This document shows, in pieces, positions 9,284-16,944 of a stretch of DNA of 32,658 nucleotides (positions within the stretch are counted from its first letter, which is position 1; every line of letters starts with the position of its first letter). Source of the stretch: Planctomycetota bacterium (lineage in GTDB: Bacteria > Planctomycetota > GCA-002687715 > CAIWVZ01). The notes below the pieces were generated by a model. The model had not been told where the DNA came from, ran no database searches, and saw only the letters and a list, made by a program, of their open reading frames with translations. Position numbers and translations under genes: made by a program. Location: positions 1 to 32,658 of the forward strand of contig JAFMJN010000006.1 of NCBI GenBank assembly GCA_017853435.1, read 5' to 3'.

Positions 9284-11281
9284 ATGTCGCTTCGAAAAAC
9301 CGTGGTTTGGGGTTGGCTCGCGTTCGCCGCGTTCCTGTGCGTCGGTTGCGGAGGCGACGACGACGTTTGGATCGAGGTCGACGAGCCGGGCTGGGTCGTC
9401 GCGAATCCGCAATCGCATCGCACCTACGAAGACACGTTCCGACCGATCGCCTTGCCGAGCCCGAACGCTCAGCGCACCGCGAGCGGAGCCCCCGGCCGTG
9501 CCTACTGGCAGCAGCGGGCCGATTACGCGATCGACGTCGAACTCGACGCCGCGCGGAACGAGATTCGCGGGACTGCCACGGTCACGTACACGAACCAGTC
9601 TCCGGATCCGTTGCCGTACGTGTGGCTTCACTTGGAGCAGAATCTGTTTCGGAAAGGGTCGCTCGGATCCGTGGCGCACCGCGGATCCGGTCGATTCAAC
9701 ACCACGGGTTCATCGTCGCTCGGCTACGACATCGAAGCCGTGACCACCGCCGCGGGCGAACCGCTGTCGCTGGCCGTCTACGACACGGTCGGTCGACTCG
9801 ATCTCCCGAGTCCCGTCGCGCCGGACGGCGGCAAGCTCGTCTTCAAGATCGGATGGCGCTTCCGGATTCCGGAAGACGAAGTGATGCGCTTCGGCATGGA
9901 GCAGGTTCAGGACGGCGTCATTTGGGAGTTGGCGCAATGGTTCCCGGCCGTCGCGGTCTACGACGATGCGCATGGTTGGAACACGCTTCCGTATCTCGGA
10001 AACGGCGAGTTCTACACGAACTTCGGAACCTACGACGTCGCCATCACGGTGCCGAGCGATCATCTCGTCGCCGCGACGGGCGTGCTCCTCAACCCGGAAG
10101 ACGTGTTGACGCCGATTCAACGTGAGCGGTTGGATGCGGCGCGGCGGACGACGTCGACCGTCACCATTCGCGGAATGAACGAAGTGCGCGATCCCGGATC
10201 GCGTCCGAAGGCCGGCAAGAAGGCCACGTGGAAGTTCCGGGCGGACGACGTCCGCACGTTCGCGTGGGCGTCGTCGCCCGCGTTCATTTGGGACGCGTGC
10301 TCGACCGGCGGTGTGTTGGTGCAGTCGTTCTATCCGAGAGAAGGCGCAAGGACGTGGGCGAAGGCCACCGACGATCTCCGCTTTTCCATCGAGCACTACT
10401 CGAAGACGTGGTTCCCGTATCCGTACCCCGTTGCGACGAACGTCAACGGTCGCGAAGGCGGCATGGAGTACCCGATGATCGTCTTCTGCTCCGAGCGCGA
10501 AGACCCGTACGACCTCTGGTACGTCACGACGCACGAGATCGGGCACAACTGGTTCCCGATGATGGTCAACAACGACGAGCGTCGGCACGCGTGGATGGAC
10601 GAAGGTCTCAACACGTTCATCAACTGGTATGCGTCGATCGCCCGTTATCCGGGTCGCCCATGGCCCGGGCGGTGGCGCGGAGTCGAACCCTCCGCCCGAT
10701 TCCCCGACTACGGCGACGTGATTCGCGACCCTCGACGTCAACCGATCGAAACGGTCCCCGATCGAATCGAAGATCCGCAGATCGGAACGACGCAGTACCG
10801 CACCGTCGCGGTCGGTCTCGTCGTGCTTCGCGAGAAGATTCTCGGACCTGAACGATTCGACGCCGCCTTCCGCGAATACATCCGTCGTTGGGCGTTCAAG
10901 TCGCCGCGTCCCGCCGATTTCTTCCGCACCATGGAGGATGCCGCGGGTTGCGATCTCGCGTGGTGGTGGCGCGGATGGTTCCTCTCGACCGACACTCTCG
11001 ATCACGCGCTCGAATCCGTCCGTTCCATGCCCGATCAGCGCGGAACGATGGTGACGGAGATCGTCGTGAAATCCGTGGGTCGCATGGTTTGCCCCGCGGA
11101 ATTCGAAATCCGCTGGGACGACGGAACGACGAGCCTTCATCGAATCCCGGTCGAGGCGTGGGCGACGACGGATCGCTACGTCTTCACGTTGCAGGATCGG
11201 CGGCGTGCCGCCGCCGTGCGGTTGAATCCCGACGGCGGATGGCCCGACGTCAATCCCGCGAACGATCAGTGGGTTCGCTGA
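9284..11281 (+). CDS. M1-family (gluzincin) aminopeptidase-like lipoprotein
   Basis: Lipoprotein signal ending LCVGCG. GGMEYPMIVF (GAMEN-like) and HEIGHNWFPMMVNNDERRHAWMDEGLNTF (HExxH-x18-E). Confidence 0.92.
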   Translation: MSLRKTVVWGWLAFAAFLCVGCGGDDDVWIEVDEPGWVVANPQSHRTYEDTFRPIALPSPNAQRTASGAPGRAYWQQRADYAIDVELDAARNEIRGTATVTYTNQSPDPLPYVWLHLEQNLFRKGSLGSVAHRGSGRFNTTGSSSLGYDIEAVTTAAGEPLSLAVYDTVGRLDLPSPVAPDGGKLVFKIGWRFRIPEDEVMRFGMEQVQDGVIWELAQWFPAVAVYDDAHGWNTLPYLGNGEFYTNFGTYDVAITVPSDHLVAATGVLLNPEDVLTPIQRERLDAARRTTSTVTIRGMNEVRDPGSRPKAGKKATWKFRADDVRTFAWASSPAFIWDACSTGGVLVQSFYPREGARTWAKATDDLRFSIEHYSKTWFPYPYPVATNVNGREGGMEYPMIVFCSEREDPYDLWYVTTHEIGHNWFPMMVNNDERRHAWMDEGLNTFINWYASIARYPGRPWPGRWRGVEPSARFPDYGDVIRDPRRQPIETVPDRIEDPQIGTTQYRTVAVGLVVLREKILGPERFDAAFREYIRRWAFKSPRPADFFRTMEDAAGCDLAWWWRGWFLSTDTLDHALESVRSMPDQRGTMVTEIVVKSVGRMVCPAEFEIRWDDGTTSLHRIPVEAWATTDRYVFTLQDRRRAAAVRLNPDGGWPDVNPANDQWVR

Positions 11282-11420
11282 AAATCCGCGGAGGGACACA
11301 AGCGCGCCGCCGTTTCTGCCGATGAAGCATGGGTGCGGTTCGCCGCACTTCAGGCAAGAGAGTGAAGCGCCCGGTACGAGGGGCGCCGCGACATACGATC
11401 CTGTCCGCTTTATGTTGATT

Positions 11421-11456
11421 GAAGCCCGCATCCCCGGCGACGGAGATGCGGGCTTC
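11421..11456 (+). terminator. Strong intrinsic terminator-like hairpin downstream of the M1 peptidase gene
   Basis: GAAGCCCGCATC-(cccggcgacgga)-GATGCGGGCTTC, perfect 12-bp arms, followed by gcttctttct. Confidence 0.75.
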
Positions 11457-11603
11457 GCTTCTTTCTCCGTGTCATAGCGCGTCGACGTTCGTCGGTCGGA
11501 GGCTATGGTGTTCAAGCGGGGATGACGAAGTTTCCGCAGTCGCCGATTTACGACCACTTGCAGGGCGACCCACAAATCCTGCTAAAGCGTCGGTGCCGTT
11601 TCC

Positions 11604-11639
11604 CGTCCGGGCGGTTCCGCGCATGCGGAGCCCCGGACG
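11604..11639 (+). promoter_or_regulatory. Hairpin immediately upstream of the MoxR-like gene
   Basis: CGTCCGGG (11604-11611) pairs with CCCGGACG (11632-11639), with an inner CCGC-gcat-GCGG stem. Lies 12 nt before the GTG start at 11652. Confidence 0.5.
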
Positions 11640-11651
11640 CGGACAACGCTC

Positions 11652-13124
11652 GTGCCGAAAAAAACGCCGACCGCAGAACCTTCAGCCACCGACGCCGTTC
11701 CGGATACGCCGCTCCATCCGCCCGAAGTCTTGAAGCCTCCGGGTGCGTTGAGACGCTTGGGCCTCTTCGGCCTCGATGCGATCGAAGCGCCGGTGCTCGC
11801 CGCCGTCGCGTTGCGAGCGCCACTCCTTCTCGTCGGCTCGCACGGCACCGCCAAGACGTTGTTGCTCTTGCGCATCTCGGAGGCCCTCGGACTCGAGTGC
11901 CGCCATTACAACGCCAGCCTCCTGAATTTCGACGACCTGATCGGCTTTCCCGTCCCGACCGCCGACGGGTCGTTGAGCTACGCGAAGACGCCCGCCGCGA
12001 TCTGGGGCGCGGGAGCCGTGATCTTCGACGAGATCAGTCGTTGCCGTCCGGAGGTGCAGAACAAACTGTTTCCGATCGTCCACGAACGAAAAGTCCAAGG
12101 ACTTCCGCTCGAATCGTTGGAGCACCGCTGGGCCGCGATGAATCCGCCGTGCGGCGATGGGTGTGAGGACGGTTGGAGCGGCAGCGAGCCGTTGGACGCC
12201 GCGTTGGCCGACCGCTTCGCGTTCGTCGTTCGCATGCCCGCATGGTCCACGTTTTCGATCGACGAGCGCCGTGCGGTGATCGCCGCGGAGGAGAGACCGT
12301 TGGGGGCTTCGGATTGCGCGGCGTTCGCGCGTCGGATCGAAGGAGTACGCGCGGCACTCGGTGCTTGTGAAACCGCGTGGGGGACGGCGATCACCGACTA
12401 CATACGGATCGTCGTCGATCTGCTCGCGACGTCGGAGATCGACCTCTCTCCGCGTCGCGCGAACTACCTGCGTCGCAATATCCTCGCGGTGCATGCGGTG
12501 TTCGCGTCCGCCGGCGTGACGTGGGATCCGTCCGAAGCGACGTTGCTCGCTCTCGCCGCATCCATCCCGCAACAGGCTCAGGGTCGCGACGTGCCCGTCA
12601 TGAAGCTGAAAACCGCGCATCGCGAGGCGATGAAGATCGCCACGCTCGACCCGGCGGATCCGCTTCGGCTCGTGCTCGCCACCACGGATCCTCTGCGGCG
12701 TCTCGAAGTCGCCTGCGGCGCGTCGTGGGAGTCGCGAGCGACCGAATTTTCCAACGTGGTGATCGACGTGTTGGCGGAACTGCGGCCCGGAGCCCGGGAC
12801 GCGGCGGCGGCTTACATCGTCGAATCGGGGCACCTCGGACGATTGAATTCGGCCGTCGCTTCGCAGGTCGGAGAGATCTATCGCCGCCTCGCGGTCACGC
12901 AGAAGGTGGACGATCCCGTCCATACGTCTTCGAAGGCATGGAAGACGTGGGGTCGGATGAAGGAAGTGCTGGCGACACTCGACCCCGAGTCGGCGCGGGA
13001 TCGTCGGTGTGCGAACGCGCTCGTCGCGTTGTTCGTCGAGAGCACCCTGAAGACTCCCGAAGACGTCGATGCCGCGCACCGCCGTTTTTTGACCGTGAGC
13101 GAAGTCCTCGGAGCGGTCGCGTGA
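11652..13124 (+). CDS. MoxR/RavA-like AAA ATPase (AAA_5 type)
   Basis: Walker A LLLVGSHGTAKTLLL, Walker B GAGAVIFDEISRCRPEVQNKLFPIVHERKVQG. GTG start. Confidence 0.88.
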   Translation: MPKKTPTAEPSATDAVPDTPLHPPEVLKPPGALRRLGLFGLDAIEAPVLAAVALRAPLLLVGSHGTAKTLLLLRISEALGLECRHYNASLLNFDDLIGFPVPTADGSLSYAKTPAAIWGAGAVIFDEISRCRPEVQNKLFPIVHERKVQGLPLESLEHRWAAMNPPCGDGCEDGWSGSEPLDAALADRFAFVVRMPAWSTFSIDERRAVIAAEERPLGASDCAAFARRIEGVRAALGACETAWGTAITDYIRIVVDLLATSEIDLSPRRANYLRRNILAVHAVFASAGVTWDPSEATLLALAASIPQQAQGRDVPVMKLKTAHREAMKIATLDPADPLRLVLATTDPLRRLEVACGASWESRATEFSNVVIDVLAELRPGARDAAAAYIVESGHLGRLNSAVASQVGEIYRRLAVTQKVDDPVHTSSKAWKTWGRMKEVLATLDPESARDRRCANALVALFVESTLKTPEDVDAAHRRFLTVSEVLGAVA

Positions 13125-13188
13125 AGGTCTTCGCCGTGTGCATGGCGTCGAGCCCGGCTAAAGATCCACCGAGCGACGAGGGGGCTCC

Positions 13189-13632
13189 ATGCGCGTGACA
13201 CCCGACACGGTCATCCGGTGGGACGGCCTCGCGCCGCCGAACGGCACGACCTCGCCCGACGAACTGCACGGTCTTGCCCTTCGTGTCGAATGGGCGGGGT
13301 ATCCGCACGACGACGGACTGATCGGGCTCGCGCGGATGTTCGGAATCGGCGACGTCGATGCGGAGTCGGTCGAGGCGTGCCTCCGCGACGCGATCGATCG
13401 TCGAACGCGTGAGTTGCGATTGCCGAGCGGATGCGTCGTCGTCCCTCCCGACGATCGACATCGTCCGTTCGGTGGCGACGCGTTCACCGCCTTCGCGCTC
13501 GCGTCACGCGCGAATCAAGCGGTGTGGATCGCGTGCAAATACCCGGTGCTCCACGGTTCCCTCGGAGCGAGGCGGTTTTCTCTTCTGATCCCATGGGGAT
13601 GGGTCCGTTCCCATCCGGAGGTTTTCGTATGA
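13189..13632 (+). CDS. Hypothetical 147-aa protein
   Basis: Complete ORF with SD-like GAGGGGG upstream. Stop overlaps the next start (ATGA), supporting genuine expression. No recognised motif. Confidence 0.75.
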   Translation: MRVTPDTVIRWDGLAPPNGTTSPDELHGLALRVEWAGYPHDDGLIGLARMFGIGDVDAESVEACLRDAIDRRTRELRLPSGCVVVPPDDRHRPFGGDAFTAFALASRANQAVWIACKYPVLHGSLGARRFSLLIPWGWVRSHPEVFV

Positions 13633-14996
13633 CTCTTTGTACGTCGATGGCCGATCGTCTGCTCGACGCGTTTCCGAGCGGCTCCTACACGACGGTCGGG
13701 TTGTTGCGGGTCTTCGACATCGTCGAATCACGCGATGTTCCGACGGCCTGTGTCGAGTGTCGCGTCGCTCCGTGCATCAAGGTGAATCCGGACTTCGTGG
13801 CGAAGCACGCCAAGACACCCGAGCACCTTCTCATGTTGGTGTTGCATGAAGTCCACCACGTGATCTTGGGGCATACCCGCATGTTCGATGGCCCGGGACG
13901 CCTCATGAACTTCGTGTTCGACGTCGTGATCAACGGAATGCTGTGCCGAGCGTTCAACGGCGAAGCCTACACGTCGTTCTTCACGTCGTACTACGACGAG
14001 GGGAATTTCCCTCTTTGTCTGCTGCGGCCACCGCCGGGTTGGCCGAAACGCAGCGACGGCGTGGCCTCCGGGCTGAACGCGCTCGCGCCGAATTTCCGTT
14101 CGGTCGTCGCGGAAATTCACCAGCAGATCTATCGATTCGGAGCGTCGTACGAAGAGGTCATGTCCGTGCTGAAGTACTGCACGCCGAAGTTGCCGGACTT
14201 GGAGGCGGCGCTCATGGCGGCGCTTCTCGGCACTCACGACGAGGAGACGGGTCCGGCGCCGAACCTCGCAGGTGAGTTGACGGCGGCGACTCCCGAACTT
14301 TCCTCCGCGTGGCGGTCGATTCCTTGGCCTTTCCAAGATCGATGGGACTTCGAAGTACGACGGACGACGGTCGCTCCACGCCGCCACCGTTCTCCGCGTG
14401 AGGTGCTCATCGGATTGATGAAGCGTGTCGCACGGCGGGGAGCGTCGGGAAGAGCGCCGCGAAAGAGCATGGGGGCGGGCGTCACCGTAGGAGCGATTCC
14501 GACGTGGGGTCGGCGCGAGCGTTGCCTGAAGTCGCTCGGAGTGACTCCGGTCTTACATACGAACGCGACTTCGCGACCGACGGTCGTTCGAGATGTGGAC
14601 CGTGTGCACGTCTACGTCGACGTCTCGGGAAGTGTGAATACGGTGATCGGCGCGCTTTACGGAGCGGTCCTCGCATGTTCGGAGTTCGTCCATCCGCGGG
14701 TCCATCTGTTTTCGACGGAAGTCACGGACGTGTCCTTCCGGGAACTCGCCGCCGGCGTCGTCCGAACGACGGGAGGAACGTCGATCGAATGCATCCTCGC
14801 GCACATGCGTCGACACGATGTGCGGCGTGCGGTGTGGATCACGGACGGATGGGTCGGTGTTCCGTCGAAGTCCGACGAAGCGTGGTTGAAGCAGCGACGG
14901 ATCGCCGTCGCCTATGTCGGACCTAGTCCGAACAGTCTATCGATCGAATCGTTCGTCGTCGCCGAGGCGGTACTGCCGACGGGAGGTGGATCGTGA
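13629..14996 (+). CDS. DUF2201-family protein: putative metallopeptidase domain plus VWA-like domain
   Basis: HEVHHVILGH zinc-protease-like motif near the N-terminus; VHVYVDVSGSVNTVIGALYGAVLAC MIDAS-like motif near the C-terminus. ATG overlaps upstream TGA. Confidence 0.85.
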   Translation: MTLCTSMADRLLDAFPSGSYTTVGLLRVFDIVESRDVPTACVECRVAPCIKVNPDFVAKHAKTPEHLLMLVLHEVHHVILGHTRMFDGPGRLMNFVFDVVINGMLCRAFNGEAYTSFFTSYYDEGNFPLCLLRPPPGWPKRSDGVASGLNALAPNFRSVVAEIHQQIYRFGASYEEVMSVLKYCTPKLPDLEAALMAALLGTHDEETGPAPNLAGELTAATPELSSAWRSIPWPFQDRWDFEVRRTTVAPRRHRSPREVLIGLMKRVARRGASGRAPRKSMGAGVTVGAIPTWGRRERCLKSLGVTPVLHTNATSRPTVVRDVDRVHVYVDVSGSVNTVIGALYGAVLACSEFVHPRVHLFSTEVTDVSFRELAAGVVRTTGGTSIECILAHMRRHDVRRAVWITDGWVGVPSKSDEAWLKQRRIAVAYVGPSPNSLSIESFVVAEAVLPTGGGS

Positions 14997-16117
14997 ATCC
15001 AGTCATGAAGGCGGCGGAATGGGTGTTTCCGGGACATCCCGACAAGTTGTGCGACGCCATCGCGGACGCGGTGGTCGAAGAAGCGGTGCGACGCGATCCG
15101 TTCGCGCTCGTCGGCGTCGAAGCGGCGGTGCATCGGCGATCGGTGCATGTGACGGGACGCGTTGCGGGAGTCGGGGCCGAGACGATTCCCGTCGACGCTC
15201 TCGTACGCGCCGTGTATGCAAGTGCGGGCTTCGACGCCCGCTTCGGGCCCGCCCCGGAAGATCTCGTCGTCGATGGCGACTTGGTGCTCGAGGCGCCGCT
15301 CGAAGGCGAAGCCGAGATTCGCGGCATCGCCGTGGACCAGGCGGTGTGCATCGGTTGGGCCAACGATCTCCCCGGAGCGCACCATGTACCGGTCGAGCAT
15401 GCGTTGGCGCGAGCGGTGGCTCGCGGCCTTCACGCCTTGCGCCGAGAAGCCCCCGAACTCGCACTCGGTCCGGATGGAAAGGTGCTTGTCGTGCTTGCCG
15501 AGACGTCGGTCGGCGGCGCGACGGTCCGGCAGCTCGATGCGCTGCACGTGTCGCTGCAGCAGGGCTCTTCGGGGGATGCCGTCGCCCTTCATCGTGCCGT
15601 GCGGAGGCGGGTCGAGGAAGTTTTGAAGCACGAAGCGGGACGTATCCCCGGGCTCTCTCCGAAGTCCCCCGACCGCCTTTCGGTCGTCGGGGCGGGGATC
15701 TTCGAAGTCGGAGGACCTCATGGCGACAACGGTTTGACGGGCAAGAAGACGGTGGTCGACGCCTATGGGCCCCGGGTGGCGATCGGGGGCGGGGCGCTTT
15801 CCGGCAAGGACTTCTTCAAGGTCGATCGTGCGGGGGCGCTCCACGCCCGTCGTTTGGCGAAATGCGCGGTGGCGTTGGGCGTCGCTTCCGAAGTACGGGT
15901 GGAACTCGGTTGGTTTCCCGGCGATCGCGAGGCGCGTTTGCTCGGTGCGTACGGACCATCGGACGTGCCGCTCGATCTTCGTGCCTTGGCGGCGCGTACC
16001 GACCTGTCTCTCGCGCGCTCCGGCGAAAGCTTCTTCACCGGGGGCCTCGTCGAACGAACGCGGTGGGGGGCCTTCTTCGACGTCGAGGCTCCTTGGGAGG
16101 TCCTTCCACGTTGGTGA
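14993..16117 (+). CDS. metK: Divergent S-adenosylmethionine synthetase (MetK-like)
   Basis: GHPDKLCDAIADAVVEEAVRRDP, GGPHGDNGLTGKKTVVDAYGP, GGGALSGKDFFKVDR and terminal PWE all match MetK signatures. The central GAGDQG-type motif is altered (AVDQA). GTG start overlaps upstream TGA. Confidence 0.85.
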   Translation: MNPVMKAAEWVFPGHPDKLCDAIADAVVEEAVRRDPFALVGVEAAVHRRSVHVTGRVAGVGAETIPVDALVRAVYASAGFDARFGPAPEDLVVDGDLVLEAPLEGEAEIRGIAVDQAVCIGWANDLPGAHHVPVEHALARAVARGLHALRREAPELALGPDGKVLVVLAETSVGGATVRQLDALHVSLQQGSSGDAVALHRAVRRRVEEVLKHEAGRIPGLSPKSPDRLSVVGAGIFEVGGPHGDNGLTGKKTVVDAYGPRVAIGGGALSGKDFFKVDRAGALHARRLAKCAVALGVASEVRVELGWFPGDREARLLGAYGPSDVPLDLRALAARTDLSLARSGESFFTGGLVERTRWGAFFDVEAPWEVLPRW

Positions 16118-16221
16118 TGCGCCCGGTTGCCGGACCGGGGACGGGAATCGCGACCGCGTGCGACGCCTGTGCCGACGTCGCGTGTCGGCCCTTCGATGGG
16201 CGGACGGGCTAGACTCGGGAC

Positions 16222-16878
16222 ATGTCGGAAACCGCGACGCCCGTCACCCCCGCCCATCTCGAATACATCCGCGCCCGCACCGACGCCGAAGGACCGTTTC
16301 TCGAATCGCTGCGCCGGGCCGCGGTTGGCGCGGGCATCCCCTCGATTGCGATCGCCGTCGAGCAGGGGAGTTTTCTCTCCACCCTCGTCCGCGTCTCGCG
16401 TGCCCGCGACATCGTCGAAGTCGGGACCCTCGCGGGGTATTCCGCCTTGTGGATGGCGCGCGGACTCCCCGACGGCGGGCGGATCGTGACCATCGAGAAG
16501 AGTCCGCATCACGCCGCGTTCGCCCGTGAATGGGCGGGAAAATCCCCATGGACGGACAAGGTCACCGTCGTCGAGGGGGCCGGGGGCGACGTGCTGCCGA
16601 CGCTTTCGTCCTCCGCGTTCGACGGTGTGTTCCTCGACGCCGACAAGGCGGGCTACGCGGCCTACGTCGACGAAGCGCATCGACTGTTGCGCCCGGGCGG
16701 CTGGATCGTGGTCGACAACGCATTCGCATTCGGTGAACTGTTCGTGGAGGCCCCGAAGGATCGGGAGACCCCGGCGGTGAAGGCGTTCAACGACCGATTC
16801 GCGAGCGACCGTCGCTTTTCCGGCCTCATCGTCCCCATGGGCGATGGTTTCTGGATGGCGACCAAGGTCGCCCCCTAG
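16222..16878 (+). CDS. O-methyltransferase (caffeoyl-CoA OMT / family 3 type)
   Basis: IVEVGTLAGYSALWMARGLPDGGRIVTIE, DGVFLDADKAGYAAYVDEAHRLLRPGGWIVVDNAF. Confidence 0.92.
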   Translation: MSETATPVTPAHLEYIRARTDAEGPFLESLRRAAVGAGIPSIAIAVEQGSFLSTLVRVSRARDIVEVGTLAGYSALWMARGLPDGGRIVTIEKSPHHAAFAREWAGKSPWTDKVTVVEGAGGDVLPTLSSSAFDGVFLDADKAGYAAYVDEAHRLLRPGGWIVVDNAFAFGELFVEAPKDRETPAVKAFNDRFASDRRFSGLIVPMGDGFWMATKVAP

Positions 16879-16916
16879 CGCGGCTCCTGTCGGGACGGGT
16901 ATCCTTTCGCCCGCAT

Positions 16917-16935
16917 GACGGAGTGACACTCCGTC
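16917..16935 (+). promoter_or_regulatory. Perfect 19-nt palindrome in the POT transporter leader
   Basis: GACGGAGTG-a-CACTCCGTC directly abuts the SD-like GAGGA (16936-16940) before ATG 16945. Confidence 0.6.
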
Positions 16936-16944
16936 GAGGATTCC

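Noticed and set aside
10670-10702. tRNA T-arm-like string (ggagtcgaaccctccgccc)
   Set aside because: Inside conserved M1 peptidase coding sequence; no acceptor or anticodon stems.
9710-11575. 621-aa minus-strand ORF opposite the M1 peptidase
   Set aside because: Low-complexity charged translation antisense to a clear peptidase; shadow ORF.
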